Below are positions 33,588-42,589 of a stretch of 64,000 nt of DNA, piece after piece. The stretch spans positions 172 through 64,171 of the forward strand of contig NZ_JVNU01000025.1 in assembly GCF_001071995.1 (NCBI RefSeq), in the 5' to 3' direction. Source of the stretch: Streptococcus sp. 263_SSPC. Its GTDB lineage: Bacteria; Bacillota; Bacilli; Lactobacillales; Aerococcaceae. A program made the translations under genes and the position numbers. How positions within the stretch are numbered: position 1 is the stretch's first letter; every line of letters starts with the position of its first letter. The notes below the pieces were generated by a model that saw only the letters and a program-made list of their open reading frames with translations, was not told the origin of the DNA and searched no databases.

Positions 33588-35732
33588 CTACTGCCCGATT
33601 CGTTTCATCGGTGCTTTCGAATTCTTGATAAAGCGGCTCTCTTTGCCTGCTTGAGAGATGAGTGAGAGCTGGTGTTTTGCACGCGTACATGTGGTGTACA
33701 GCATCATTTGTTCTTTCATCGTATGGTACGCTTCGTCTGTCGCGTTCCAAATGATGACTTCGTCGAACTCCATCCCTTTGGCCACTTGAATCGTCGTTAA
33801 CACGAAGCGGCTGCCCAGAGACTCACTGCTATCTTCTAGAAGTGCAATGTCATCTTGGTCGAGTTGTTGGTACAACGCTTTGGCTTCGTCCATCGTACGG
33901 CAAAGAATCGCTGTCGTATGGTAGCCTTTTGGACTTTCTTCCAGTAACGTGTTTAAGCGCGCCATTTCTTGGCCTTCTTGTTCTAAGTATACCGCTACTT
34001 CTGCCCCTGAACGTGGGAACACATTTTTATCAAGTGGCCAATTTAAGATGCCATTTGCAAAACGTGAAATTTGCGCCGTACAACGGTAACTAATCGCTAA
34101 GTTGCGGTACGTTAACGAACGGTTTGCAAAAATCAAGTCCACGAGTTCTGGGTGTCGTTTTTCCAATGTGAAAATCGTTGTAGCCGTTGAGAACGATTGG
34201 AATGTATCTCCCACTACCGTGAATTTCGCACGGAAATAATAGTTGGATAAGGTTCCAATCCATAAGAGTGACACGTCTTGCACTTCGTCGATGAAGAGGT
34301 GGCTGAAGCCTGTGTAGTCACGAACCGGCGTCACGCGTGTTGCGACATATTGCAACAGACGGATTCCTTCTGCAGTGACTTGCATGCGGCTGCCTTCAAT
34401 CTTCTTCAATGGAAGTGGCGCGTTGTCGGTCTTACCGAGTTCTTGGCGACGTGCTTTAGCTTCGGGCATCCATTTCGCCACAAGTGCAGCAATATCCACG
34501 AATGCGAACATTTCCACTTGTTGCGTTACTTCTTGTACTTCCTTCTCGAACACTTTTTGTCCCAGGGCTTGGTAGTACTCCGCCTCGCTCTTTGTTTCCA
34601 CGTCTTTCATCAACACTTCGATTTGCATCGCGTTCATTGATTCATAGACCGCTTTTGCCTTTTCAGACATAAAGAACTTCGTGAGTCGGCGTTTCAACGT
34701 ACGCTCTAGCACCGTTTGCATTTGTGTTAATTGTTGTTGCAACGGTAACGCTGTATTCACGCTTTCGACGAGTTTTTGATAGTCTTTCATCGTAAATACG
34801 GCTTGCCCTTTAATCCCGAGCGCGCGGTATGGTAAGTCTTTGGCTGTTAAACCTTTGATATTGCGGTGTACAAGCGCAATCCACTCGCTGTCCGTCAAGT
34901 ACACTTTTCGCGTTGGCACTTGGCTAAGCGTTGTTGTTTTATGCAAATACATTTTGCGATATAGCTCGATGGTATGTTGCGACAAGGTTTGTTGGTATAA
35001 CTCACTTCCCGTTAAACTTGGGATGACGTGTGAGATATATTTGGCAAACAATTGGTTACGCGACAACAGGAGCATATCGCTCATACGCTTGTCTTTTGCT
35101 TGGTACATCAAGTACGCAATGCGTTGTAGTAAAATCGTCGTCTTCCCACTTCCGGCACATCCATTCACGATGAACCAGTCTTTTGGATTTAAACGAATAA
35201 TTTCATTTTGTTCTTTTTGAATCGTCGCCGTGATTCCTTCTAGGTGTCCGTCACGGTTTGTTGGTGCGCTTAAGGCATCCATCAATAATGATTCTTCATT
35301 TTCAATGTCATAAACAGATTTTAATTCACCCTTACGGATGACGATATCGCGTTTTAAGAAGGCTTGAGCGTTCTCGAAGCCATTTGGTGTTTCGTATTGA
35401 AGCTCTCCCAATGTTCCTTCGTAAAATAGGCTTGCGATTGGAGCACGCCAGTCATACACTTGCACATTGTCGTCTTCGTCAAAGAAAGTTGCAGGTCCGA
35501 TGTACATCTTCTCAACTCTCTCGTCTTTTTCAAATTGAACGTCAATTCTTCCAAAGTATGGGGATTCCAATTGGTTTTCTAATTGTTGGATTCCATACTG
35601 AATGGTATCTTGTCTAGCGATATCCAGGTCGCGTTCTTGCAATCGGTTTTTCTCGATCGCCACTTTTTGTCCCATTAAGTCTTGCACGATTTCTAAGTGC
35701 TGCACTTCTTCTTGGAAACTCTGATTTTTCAT
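33588..35732 (-). CDS. helD: HelD-family RNA polymerase recycling ATPase (UvrD-like helicase)
   Basis: The start is the ATG at 35732 with GGAGGGAGA upstream; the longer frame would run through the SRP RNA terminator. 714 residues. The N-terminal coiled coil (QEEVQHLEIVQDL...) and DWRAPIASLFYEG are typical of HelD. Walker A is VNGCAGSGKTTIL; the helicase motif FIDEVQDVS and C-terminal RFVLTTIQVAKGMEFDEVI follow. HelD removes RNA polymerase from stalled or non-productive complexes. The Gram-positive short form is usually 700-780 residues, so the length fits. Confidence 0.92.
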   Translation of the reverse strand: MKNQSFQEEVQHLEIVQDLMGQKVAIEKNRLQERDLDIARQDTIQYGIQQLENQLESPYFGRIDVQFEKDERVEKMYIGPATFFDEDDNVQVYDWRAPIASLFYEGTLGELQYETPNGFENAQAFLKRDIVIRKGELKSVYDIENEESLLMDALSAPTNRDGHLEGITATIQKEQNEIIRLNPKDWFIVNGCAGSGKTTILLQRIAYLMYQAKDKRMSDMLLLSRNQLFAKYISHVIPSLTGSELYQQTLSQHTIELYRKMYLHKTTTLSQVPTRKVYLTDSEWIALVHRNIKGLTAKDLPYRALGIKGQAVFTMKDYQKLVESVNTALPLQQQLTQMQTVLERTLKRRLTKFFMSEKAKAVYESMNAMQIEVLMKDVETKSEAEYYQALGQKVFEKEVQEVTQQVEMFAFVDIAALVAKWMPEAKARRQELGKTDNAPLPLKKIEGSRMQVTAEGIRLLQYVATRVTPVRDYTGFSHLFIDEVQDVSLLWIGTLSNYYFRAKFTVVGDTFQSFSTATTIFTLEKRHPELVDLIFANRSLTYRNLAISYRCTAQISRFANGILNWPLDKNVFPRSGAEVAVYLEQEGQEMARLNTLLEESPKGYHTTAILCRTMDEAKALYQQLDQDDIALLEDSSESLGSRFVLTTIQVAKGMEFDEVIIWNATDEAYHTMKEQMMLYTTCTRAKHQLSLISQAGKESRFIKNSKAPMKRIGQ

Positions 35733-35768
35733 GCGACTATTCTCCCTCCACTGGATACTCTTTTCATA

Positions 35769-35798
35769 AAAACAGGCTGAACCGTTGGTCCAGCCTGA
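35769..35798 (-). terminator. SRP RNA terminator
   Basis: CAGGCTGGACC / GGTTCAGCCTG with a 3-base loop and five T on the minus strand. Confidence 0.92.
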
Positions 35799-35812
35799 TT
35801 CTTCTTCTATGT

Positions 35813-35905
35813 ACATACAGCACATAGCGAACGTTACTTATAGCTGCTTCCTTCCGGACCTGACTCGATTCATAAGTTCGCTATTGCCATACGGCCTAAC
35901 GGCAC
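35813..35905 (-). ncRNA. ffs: Signal recognition particle RNA (4.5S-type)
   Basis: The minus strand contains the universal SRP domain: GTCAGGTCCGGAAGGAAGC, whose GGAA tetraloop and asymmetric loop bind Ffh. The flanking arms AGCGAACTTAT / ATAAGTAACGTTCGCT close the rod. The small size (about 90-95 bases before the terminator) fits the short form of Lactobacillales, lacking the Alu domain. A consensus promoter lies just upstream. Location next to dnaX-recR is the common Firmicute arrangement. Exact ends are estimated. Confidence 0.95.
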
Positions 35906-35910
35906 GTACT

Positions 35911-35939
35911 ATTATACAAAACTTCTCCTCGAAAAGCAA
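35911..35939 (-). promoter_or_regulatory. Promoter of the SRP RNA gene
   Basis: TATAAT (35911-35916) and TTGCTT (35934-35939) on the minus strand with a 17-base spacer. Confidence 0.88.
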
Positions 35940-36082
35940 GCAGATTTTGCTTGAAAAAGAAATAAACCAAACCGCTCCACATAGAGAGTGCGGATGGGGC
36001 TATCCCATGGGGGTTGGTGGTAGGAATTAGAGGCGTGCTCCATACATCGTTCTCTCTTCTTAAAAATGCACCCTTTCGGGTG

Positions 36083-36272
36083 TTGATTTCTTCGAATGCT
36101 TGCGGATTACTTCATAGTAGCTGTAACGTTGCATCGGTTCGAGCCTCTTCGAGTCTCTCGCCTTTAAAGCCTCAAAGGATGTGTACGGAATGAATTCCTA
36201 CACCTCCTAATTCGCATTTAATGCATAACACGTTACTGCTACTATAGAATCCGCAAGCTTCTCCGAAATCAA
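36083..36272 (-). repeat. Dispersed palindromic element, copy F (reverse)
   Basis: Outer arms TTGATTTC / GAAATCAA and GCTTGCGGATT / AATCCGCAAGC, then CATAGTAG / CTACTATAG and GTAACG / CGTTAC. The reverse family motif GCATCGGTTCGAGCC and an AGGATGTG-type inner hairpin are present. It resembles copies A and D more than C, E, H. The stretch 35945-36080 before it shows no gene. Confidence 0.85.
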
Positions 36273-36403
36273 CGTGAAGAGAGTATACGTCTACTCCCTA
36301 CCGCCAACGATGGGGTTTCGTGCTTCTCTATATGGTGTTTCTTTTTCAAGTGAATCTGCTTTTTCCAAAATCAATACGTGCCGAGGGATGGCAAAAGAGA
36401 CAC

Positions 36404-36440
36404 TAAAAAAGATAGTCTCTCCAGAAGGAAAAACTATCTA
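36404..36440 (-). terminator. Terminator of the 36457 gene
   Basis: AGATAGT / ACTATCT with an inner TCC / GGA pairing; six T follow on the minus strand. Confidence 0.82.
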
Positions 36441-36456
36441 AGATGTTCGCTTATGC

Positions 36457-36681
36457 TTACCGGTTGTCGGCTTTTTTATTTTTCTTAGCATCCTCTGCTA
36501 GGTACATAATTGGGAGAAGGATAAAGATAAAATGAGTTGTGAGTGCAAGGATCAATGAACGGCCTATAAAAATATTTAGAACTAGCTGCATGACAAGGGC
36601 TAATGCATTGACGACGAGCGCTATAACCATTAGATCTTTTGTAAGTTGGTTTGTGTCTTGTTTTTTTATGTTGATTTTCAT
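36457..36681 (-). CDS. Small two-helix membrane protein
   Basis: 74 residues with TAAGGAG upstream. Two hydrophobic helices (about 18-38 and 42-62) and a Lys-rich tail (EDAKKNKKADNR). Single gene with its own terminator. No family recognised; the size is common for regulatory or stress-related membrane peptides but nothing supports a specific role. Confidence 0.7.
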   Translation of the reverse strand: MKINIKKQDTNQLTKDLMVIALVVNALALVMQLVLNIFIGRSLILALTTHFIFILLPIMYLAEDAKKNKKADNR

Positions 36682-36810
36682 GTGAATTGCTCCTTAACTG
36701 TTTTCCTTGTCTTTATTAAATCATTTTAAAGAGTCGCGCAACAGGCACTTTTGTCATTGATTGTCATTACTAAAGTCACGGTTCGCTTGATTCCGAAGAA
36801 ATCAGCCATA

Positions 36811-36844
36811 AAAAAACAGCAAACCAGATCGATTTGCTGTTTGT
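36811..36844 (-). terminator. Terminator of the 36859 gene
   Basis: AAACAGCAAA / TTTGCTGTTT with a 9-base loop and a T run on the minus strand. Confidence 0.9.
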
Positions 36845-36858
36845 TCTCTAAAATAAGT

Positions 36859-37404
36859 TTATGCTTTGGATGGTTTTGATAAAAAGAATAGGTAAAGTCC
36901 AAAGGCTAATTTAATAAAGGCATCGATATAGGCGATGGTCACGAGAGAGCTTTGAGGAGAGAGATATCCGACCCCTGCATTGATCACGCATGCCAACCCT
37001 AGGAAAATCATTGATTTCCCATGAACGAAATAGTACGGGAAGAAATGAATTCCTGTTGCTAGGAGCGCGCCTAACCAGATGAGTCTCCAGTTTTCTGTTT
37101 CGAAGAATGGGCCACCTAATAACACTAATAAGATAAATAAAAGAATTACTGAGTATAAGGACACTTTTCGTTGGAAAGGTGTTGAAGGGCCATCCGAAAA
37201 CTTATGAAGGACTTTTTTATTTAGATTGATGGAAAAGAAGCTCACCATATAGCCGATACTGAAGACCTGCATATTAATGATTTGTTCTCCACCTACAGCT
37301 GTCGCGAGTGCAATCACGAATGCGACTGCGATGAGCCATAAGCCACACGCCTTTTTGTAGTTGAATTCTAATGTTTCTCCTTTGTTATAACCTAAAAATG
37401 ACAT
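36859..37404 (-). CDS. Six-helix membrane protein, DUF6609-like
   Basis: 181 residues with GGAGGAAT upstream. Hydrophobic helices at about 20-38, 43-60, 82-100, 108-125, 130-148 and 155-175. The pattern FNYKKACGLWLIAVAF and FFPYYFVHGKSMIFLG recalls the DUF6609 group of small integral membrane proteins in Firmicutes, from memory. No enzymatic motif. Function unknown. Confidence 0.72.
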   Translation of the reverse strand: MSFLGYNKGETLEFNYKKACGLWLIAVAFVIALATAVGGEQIINMQVFSIGYMVSFFSINLNKKVLHKFSDGPSTPFQRKVSLYSVILLFILLVLLGGPFFETENWRLIWLGALLATGIHFFPYYFVHGKSMIFLGLACVINAGVGYLSPQSSLVTIAYIDAFIKLAFGLYLFFLSKPSKA

Positions 37405-37496
37405 ACGTATTCCTCCAGTTCACTTTGAAACTTTTAACGACATCCTCTATTCTACTCCTGTAAAAATCGGATTTCAATCGTCGCACTTTTGTCGAA

Positions 37497-37575
37497 GGTG
37501 AGAGACTTCGGCTCGAACCGGTGCAACGTTACAGCTATTATGAAGACGTCCGCAAGTTCCGCAGAAATCAAAAAA
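37497..37575 (+). repeat. Truncated palindromic element, copy G
   Basis: Only the right half of the element is clear: the AGGTGAGAGACTTCGGCTCG hairpin, ACCGGTGCAACGTTAC, CTATTATGAAGA and GTCCGCAAG. The left arm and first inner hairpin are missing. It resembles copy A most closely. Confidence 0.7.
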
Positions 37576-37577
37576 AA

Positions 37578-37612
37578 ACAAAAAAGCACAACCTCGTAAT
37601 CGAAATTGTGCT
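37578..37612 (-). terminator. SemiSWEET terminator
   Basis: AGCACAA / TTGTGCT, followed by a long T run on the minus strand. Confidence 0.85.
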
Positions 37613-37620
37613 AGTCATTA

Positions 37621-37887
37621 TTATAATAATGCTGTTAAAGCAGATGCTAGACCGAAGAAGATTCCTGGTGCGTTTGCAGCTGCTAGCGGGATGTCTCGGT
37701 CTGGCTTGAAGAGTCCATAGTACACCCATAATGAGCAGTTCAATGCGGCAACGAGTGGTTGAATGAAGTCTCCTTTGTTTCCAGCTAAGTTATTCATAAT
37801 TTGCGGAATATATGCTACATACATCGCCACAGACATACATGTTGCAATCCACCCTAAGACTTGTGTTTGTTTTTCTGATAATTTCAT
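37621..37887 (-). CDS. SemiSWEET sugar transporter (MtN3/PQ-loop family)
   Basis: The ATG at 37887 follows AAAGGAG; this gives 88 residues, the usual SemiSWEET size. One three-helix bundle is visible: VLGWIATCMSVAMYVAYIPQIMNNL with the PQ motif, LVAALNCSLWVYYGLF with the conserved Asn/Trp, and GIFFGLASALTALL. It works as a homodimer that passes sugars such as sucrose or glucose across the membrane. Monocistronic with its own terminator. Confidence 0.92.
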   Translation of the reverse strand: MKLSEKQTQVLGWIATCMSVAMYVAYIPQIMNNLAGNKGDFIQPLVAALNCSLWVYYGLFKPDRDIPLAAANAPGIFFGLASALTALL

Positions 37888-37994
37888 ACTATCTGCTCCT
37901 TTGGTTTTTAAACTATGTAAAATAATATATAAAATGTAAACAATTTTCAAGAGTAGATAACCGTTTACAAGTATAAGTTTTTGTTAATACCGTT

Positions 37995-38029
37995 AAAAAG
38001 CACAGCTCCTACTCGGAAAGCTGTGCTTG
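37995..38029 (-). terminator. tadA terminator overlapping the stop codon
   Basis: AAGCACAGCT / AGCTGTGCTT with a T run on the minus strand. The hairpin contains the last codons and the stop of tadA. Confidence 0.88.
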
Positions 38030-38503
38030 TTTTCGTTGTTTATTGCGTTCGCGGAGGCCTTTGAAGAAGGTTTGCAAAATTTCTTTGCATTCGTCTTCCA
38101 AGATGCCTTGCTCGACTTCGACTTGATGGTTGAATCGCTCGTCATGAAGGAGATTCATAAAGGTGCCGGCTGTCCCGGCTTTTGGATCGAAGGCGCCGAA
38201 TGTCACCTTTTTGAGCCGCGCGAGAATCATCGCTCCGCTACACATCGGACAAGGTTCCAAGGTCACGAAGAGTTCGCAGTCTTCGAGTCGCCAGCTTCCA
38301 AGGTGTTGGTTGGCTTGGCGAATCGCTTTGATTTCAGCGTGAAGGGTGGCGTCTTGTTCCTTTTCGCGTAAGTTATGGCCACGCCCAATGATTTCACCAT
38401 TCAAGACTACGACAGCTCCGATTGGTACTTCCGCTTGGTCATAGGCTTTCTGGGCTTCTTTCAACGCTTCCCTCATAAAGAATTCTTTTTCCTGAAGTTC
38501 CAT
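38009..38503 (-). CDS. tadA: tRNA-specific adenosine deaminase
   Basis: 164 residues. Zinc deaminase motifs: TLHAEIKAI (HAE, catalytic Glu) at about 55-63 and TLEPCPMCSGAM at about 85-96. It converts A34 to inosine in the tRNA-Arg(ACG) anticodon. The start lies 4 bases after the stop of the 39803 gene with only a weak ribosome binding site, which implies translational coupling. In many Firmicutes tadA lies next to the SRP RNA and dnaX; here it is about 2 kb away. Confidence 0.96.
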   Translation of the reverse strand: MELQEKEFFMREALKEAQKAYDQAEVPIGAVVVLNGEIIGRGHNLREKEQDATLHAEIKAIRQANQHLGSWRLEDCELFVTLEPCPMCSGAMILARLKKVTFGAFDPKAGTAGTFMNLLHDERFNHQVEVEQGILEDECKEILQTFFKGLRERNKQRKQAQLSE

Positions 38504-38507
38504 GTTC

Positions 38508-39803
38508 TTACTGATAGACGCGCTTCGTCACGACTAGACTATGCGGTCTCTCAAACTCCTTATCTAAGTAATCTTGGTACGTCCCTGGGGAAATAAACCC
38601 TCGGGCGCTTAAAATATCCGTTCCTGCTGTTCCGACAATCGTATCGGCTAGCAGTACACAGTTGGTACTCATGACGAAATACGTCTTGAATTTTGAAGAA
38701 ACGAACTTATACAATTTCGCGTCCGCTTCTTGTTTTAATTTATAAGCATACATCGGTTCTTCTTTGTCGATTCCAGGCCGCTTCGGTTTCACCATTTGCG
38801 GCGGATCCCACGGTACTGTCAACGACATCAATTTGGCGATTTCCTTATCGATGGCCGCGAGTTGTTCTGGAGATAGCGCCAGGCCATAGCCGAGTAAGGT
38901 CTTATGGTTTTCGCGCTTGCAAAATTCAATGTATTTTTCACGGTCGGCACTAAAAAGAACCCCATCCCCCATCGCTCCAAAGAGGCGTTCTGAATTCGTA
39001 TCGTAGTTCCCAAATGAAATAATGCGTCCCTTATAACAAATATCGACATGCCCCATCGCACCGAACCCATCTTTTGTGACGTGAATAAACATTTCTAAGT
39101 TTGGTTCGGCATTTTCTTTGGAACGATCGTAAATTTCAGAAGCCGTTTCGCCTTCGCCAAGTTCCAACGCATCATTGATTTTCTGCAAGGTTACTCGTGG
39201 AATAATCGCAGCTAACACAAGCGGTAATCCTTGGCGAAAATGCCTGCGCAAAACTTTCTTTCCAACTTCGGCCTCGAAGAACCATCCGTCACGAATGTTA
39301 CTAGTCCCAAGCCCGATGAAATAAAGCGCAAGGAAGAACATTTGTAAGTTGCCGTCGCCCCCAAGAGCCAGTAAAGTCGCTACCCCGACAACTGAGAGCC
39401 AAATGGTATCAATGAGCAAGCGCAGTCGCGGACGGATACCGTCTTTGACATAAATATAGTACGTTACGCCACTAGTGGCCGCTTTCATCACTTCGTTAAG
39501 CCCCATCAAGATACTGACAATCGCAATCGGAAGCGAGATAAAAAATTGATTTCCTGCTAAAAATCCGTAAAGGAAAAATTTAGCAACATTCAGCCATAAT
39601 GGATCTTTTGCCGCCGCCTTACTAAACCAACGGAACAAGAAATTCCATAGTTCACGAGCCCATAAGAATGTTAAAAACAGACGTAACATCAATTCTGGGA
39701 AGCTTGGTCCGTAGATTAGGAGCAACACCCCAGCAATAAGGAATGCAATCCCTTCAATTAGGAGCTTTTTCCCTGTAATCCCTAGTTCACTAATTTTCTT
39801 CAT
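38508..39803 (-). CDS. Membrane protein with C-terminal permuted papain-like domain
   Basis: 431 residues. The N-terminal half (about 1-215) has six or so hydrophobic helices in a DUF308/HdeD-like pattern. The C-terminal half (about 230-431) carries FGAMGHVDICYKGRIISFGNYD and, 130 residues later, STNCVLLADT. The His-then-Cys order suggests a permuted NlpC/P60-papain-like fold (as in YiiX-type proteins). The same domain recurs alone in the protein at 49384-50094. Catalysis is inferred from motif order only. It is between the phosphatase gene and tadA in one operon. Confidence 0.72.
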   Translation of the reverse strand: MKKISELGITGKKLLIEGIAFLIAGVLLLIYGPSFPELMLRLFLTFLWARELWNFLFRWFSKAAAKDPLWLNVAKFFLYGFLAGNQFFISLPIAIVSILMGLNEVMKAATSGVTYYIYVKDGIRPRLRLLIDTIWLSVVGVATLLALGGDGNLQMFFLALYFIGLGTSNIRDGWFFEAEVGKKVLRRHFRQGLPLVLAAIIPRVTLQKINDALELGEGETASEIYDRSKENAEPNLEMFIHVTKDGFGAMGHVDICYKGRIISFGNYDTNSERLFGAMGDGVLFSADREKYIEFCKRENHKTLLGYGLALSPEQLAAIDKEIAKLMSLTVPWDPPQMVKPKRPGIDKEEPMYAYKLKQEADAKLYKFVSSKFKTYFVMSTNCVLLADTIVGTAGTDILSARGFISPGTYQDYLDKEFERPHSLVVTKRVYQ

Positions 39804-39825
39804 AACTACACCTCTATTGATTTAA

Positions 39826-40272
39826 TTACTGCTTCAATTGCTCTAGAAGCGCCTTGCACCCGAGCGTCACATCGCGATACGTCGCATCAAAGTCCCCTGT
39901 ATACCACGGATCGGCAATATCGCGCTGCACCCCTGCCACTTCAAGCAAGCGAGCCACCGTCGCATCCGATTTTCCATCGACAAACGAGTGGATATTACGC
40001 ACATTCGACGCATCCATTCCCAAGATGTAGTCGGCATCCAGGTCGGTTTCATCCAACGTCCGTGACACAAGCCCCTTTGCGGAAATGTCGTGCTCCTCGA
40101 GTTTCTTACGAGTGCCGTGATGCACCGGATTCCCATGCTCCCACGTACTTGTCGCAGCGGAATCTATCGTAATTTTATCTTCCAATCCTTCTTCATGAAC
40201 CATTTTTCTAAATACAGCTTCTGCCATCGGCGAACGACAAATATTCCCCAAGCAGACGAATACAACCTTCAT
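39826..40272 (-). CDS. Low-molecular-weight protein tyrosine phosphatase
   Basis: The ATG at 40272 gives 148 residues; the longer frame adds a non-conserved stretch. P-loop CLGNICRSP (CX5R) at the N-terminus and the general-acid motif DPWYTGDF near the end are intact. It dephosphorylates phosphotyrosine proteins, in Firmicutes typically bacterial tyrosine kinases of capsule regulation or McsB-type phosphoarginine. No kinase is adjacent. First gene of the operon with the 38508 gene and tadA. Confidence 0.94.
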   Translation of the reverse strand: MKVVFVCLGNICRSPMAEAVFRKMVHEEGLEDKITIDSAATSTWEHGNPVHHGTRKKLEEHDISAKGLVSRTLDETDLDADYILGMDASNVRNIHSFVDGKSDATVARLLEVAGVQRDIADPWYTGDFDATYRDVTLGCKALLEQLKQ

Positions 40273-40303
40273 GACCGTCCCTTGCTTTCCATTCTTCCCC
40301 TTC

Positions 40304-40309
40304 ATTGTA
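40304..40309 (-). promoter_or_regulatory. -10 box of the phosphatase operon
   Basis: TACAAT preceded by TGT (extended -10 form) on the minus strand, 32 bases before the start codon. Confidence 0.45.
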
Positions 40310-40411
40310 ACATATGAACGCATGTCACGTCACTTCATCACCGCAGCCCTGCAGAGACCATTTTCCCTGCACCTACCTTTTTTCTTCTCTTCCCTTTCTT
40401 TCGAATGAAAC

Positions 40412-40671
40412 AAAATCCATTTGAAATAAGGTCCAAAGGCGAAGAATAAACGGAAGACCAAGGGATTCCATAGTAGCAACAATAAGGGAGTGCAACCAAT
40501 GTGAATTACTGACTCTAGGGCGAAATCCGTAGAGTCAGTTTGAAGCTTGGTAGGAACTGAGACCTTGGGCTCAGTCCGGTGCCCTTATTGTAGCAACTAT
40601 AGAGACATCCCTTCGATCTGGAGTTTATTCGTAAGCCCTTTGGGCTATATCCTCTCTTTCAAATGGATTTT
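40412..40671 (+). repeat. Dispersed palindromic element, copy H, with long outer arms
   Basis: A perfect 15-base outer inverted repeat (AAAATCCATTTGAAA and its complement) brackets CCAAAGG / CCTTTGG, AGAATAAAC / GTTTATTC and AAGGGAT / ATCCCTT. The core has GCAACCAATGTGAATTACT, the hairpin GACTCTAGGG / CCGTAGAGTC, AGTTTGAAGCTTGGTAGGA, TGAGACCTTGGGCTCA and CCGGTGCC. It fills the gap between glmS and the phosphatase operon. Confidence 0.9.
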
Positions 40672-40686
40672 GCATCCTTCGAAAAC

Positions 40687-40718
40687 AAAAAATGGTGGAC
40701 AGCCGTCCACCATTTTTT
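40687..40718 (-). terminator. glmS terminator
   Basis: AAAAAATGGTGGAC / GTCCACCATTTTTT around a short loop, immediately after the glmS stop. Confidence 0.93.
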
Positions 40719-42527
40719 CTATTCTACTGTAACTGATTTGGCAAGGTTACGCGGTTTATCCACGTCTAAGCCTTTACCTAGAGAAGTGTAATACGCGATT
40801 AATTGCGTTACCACTACAGATACGATTGGTGCTAATAAGATTGGCACCGCTGGAACGATGATATCGTCGCCTTCTTGCTCAACACCTTCCATCGCGATTG
40901 TTGTTACGACAGCGCCACGAGCTTTCACCTCTTGGATATTTCCGCGAGTGTGGCTTGCTACTACTGGTTCGCTTAATAATGCGATAACTGGAGTGCCTTC
41001 TTCGATAAGGGCGATTGTTCCGTGTTTTAATTCCCCTGCGGCAAAGCTTTCAGTTTGCACGTATGAGATTTCTTTTAATTTCAACGCTGCTTCCATCGCT
41101 ACATAGTAGTCTAAGTGACGACCGATGTAGAAAGCATTGCGAGTTTCTAATAAGCGCTCTTTGACTAAGTCTTGAACGGCTTGTTTGTCTGATAATACGC
41201 TCTCGATTGAAGCGGCAACGACACCTAAGTCGTGCTTCATGTCGAATGGAGCTTCTAAGCCTTTAGAAGCGCGTAATGCGTCTGCTAAAACAGCCATTAC
41301 TGCGATTTGTGCAGTGTAAGCTTTTGTTGAAGCTACGGCAATTTCAGGGCCTGCGTGTAATAGTAAAGTATAGCTTGCTTCACGAGAAAGAGTTGAACCT
41401 TTCACGTTTGTGATTGTTAATGATGGGAAGTTTTGCTCGTTTACTTTTACTAACGCTTGACGGCTGTCCGCTGTTTCTCCACTTTGTGATAAGAAAATGA
41501 AGAATGGTTTTTGTGATAATAATGGTTGGTGGTAAGCAAATTCGCTTGCTAAGTGAACTTCTACTGGAATTCCAGCAAGTTGTTCTAATAAAGCTTTACC
41601 AACCCATCCTGCATGGTAACTTGTTCCGCAGGCAATCACATAAATGCGGTCGCTTGCTAAAATGCTATCTTGGATTTCTTTATCGACTTGTAATTGACCA
41701 TTTTCGTCTTGGTAGTTTTGGATGATTTTACGTAATACGGCTGGTTGTTCATCCATTTCTTTAAGCATGTAGTGAGCGTAAGCCCCTTTTTCTAAATCGT
41801 CTGCATCTAATTCTGCAACGTATGGTGCACGTTCTACTGGTTCGCCGTCGATTGTTTCGATTTCTACAGAGTCAGCCGTTAAAGTGATTAACTCTTCGTC
41901 TTTGATTTCAATGTAGCGGTCTGTTTCAGCGATTGTTGCCATTGCATCTGAACAGATTACGTTGAAGCCTTCGCCAACCCCTACTAATAATGGGCTCTTA
42001 TGTTTTGCTGCGTAAAGAACGCCTGGTTTTTCGCTGTCTAATAAACCGAAAGCGAATGATCCGCGGATTTTTTTCAACGCGCGACGAAAAGCTTCTTTTC
42101 CTGATAAGTTTTCTTTTTTCGCAAAGTATTCTACTAAGTTTACGGCAACTTCTGTATCTGTTTGAGATTTGAAATCAACGTCGCTTAAGAATTCTTTTTT
42201 CAATTCGTCATAGTTTTCGATTACGCCGTTGTGCACTAATGTGAAACGACCTGATTGTGATTGGTGAGGGTGAGCGTTGTTTTCTGTCGCTGGTCCGTGT
42301 GTTGCCCAACGAGTATGACCAATCCCTGCAAATGCTGGAATAGCTTCATCCACTGCATCACGAAGGTTTTGAATACGACCGACACGTTTTACTAATTGTG
42401 TTGATCCATCTTCGTCCATAATAAATAATCCTGCTGAGTCATATCCACGATACTCAAGCTTTTCTAATCCGTTTAACACTACAGTTTGAATTCTGTCGTG
42501 TCCAATACATCCTACGATTCCGCACAT
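40719..42527 (-). CDS. glmS: Glutamine-fructose-6-phosphate aminotransferase (isomerising)
   Basis: 602 residues. The class-II glutaminase nucleophile is Cys2 (MCGIVGCIG), and the HTRWATHGP and NGVIENYDELK motifs follow. Two SIS domains hold the sugar site (CGTSYHAGWVGK, SQSGETADSRQAL). The C-terminus DKPRNLAKSVTVE is canonical. It makes glucosamine-6-phosphate, the entry to UDP-GlcNAc and peptidoglycan. A glmS ribozyme in its leader gives feedback control by the product. Confidence 0.98.
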   Translation of the reverse strand: MCGIVGCIGHDRIQTVVLNGLEKLEYRGYDSAGLFIMDEDGSTQLVKRVGRIQNLRDAVDEAIPAFAGIGHTRWATHGPATENNAHPHQSQSGRFTLVHNGVIENYDELKKEFLSDVDFKSQTDTEVAVNLVEYFAKKENLSGKEAFRRALKKIRGSFAFGLLDSEKPGVLYAAKHKSPLLVGVGEGFNVICSDAMATIAETDRYIEIKDEELITLTADSVEIETIDGEPVERAPYVAELDADDLEKGAYAHYMLKEMDEQPAVLRKIIQNYQDENGQLQVDKEIQDSILASDRIYVIACGTSYHAGWVGKALLEQLAGIPVEVHLASEFAYHQPLLSQKPFFIFLSQSGETADSRQALVKVNEQNFPSLTITNVKGSTLSREASYTLLLHAGPEIAVASTKAYTAQIAVMAVLADALRASKGLEAPFDMKHDLGVVAASIESVLSDKQAVQDLVKERLLETRNAFYIGRHLDYYVAMEAALKLKEISYVQTESFAAGELKHGTIALIEEGTPVIALLSEPVVASHTRGNIQEVKARGAVVTTIAMEGVEQEGDDIIVPAVPILLAPIVSVVVTQLIAYYTSLGKGLDVDKPRNLAKSVTVE

Positions 42528-42589
42528 AATTTTTAACTCCTTTTATAAGAGGTCTCATTCAGGCCTCTTTTTATTGTAATTTTGATTAT

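Noticed and set aside
35733-35825. Longer HelD start running to 35825
   Set aside because: It would translate through the SRP RNA terminator and part of the SRP RNA gene; the ATG at 35732 has a strong ribosome binding site.
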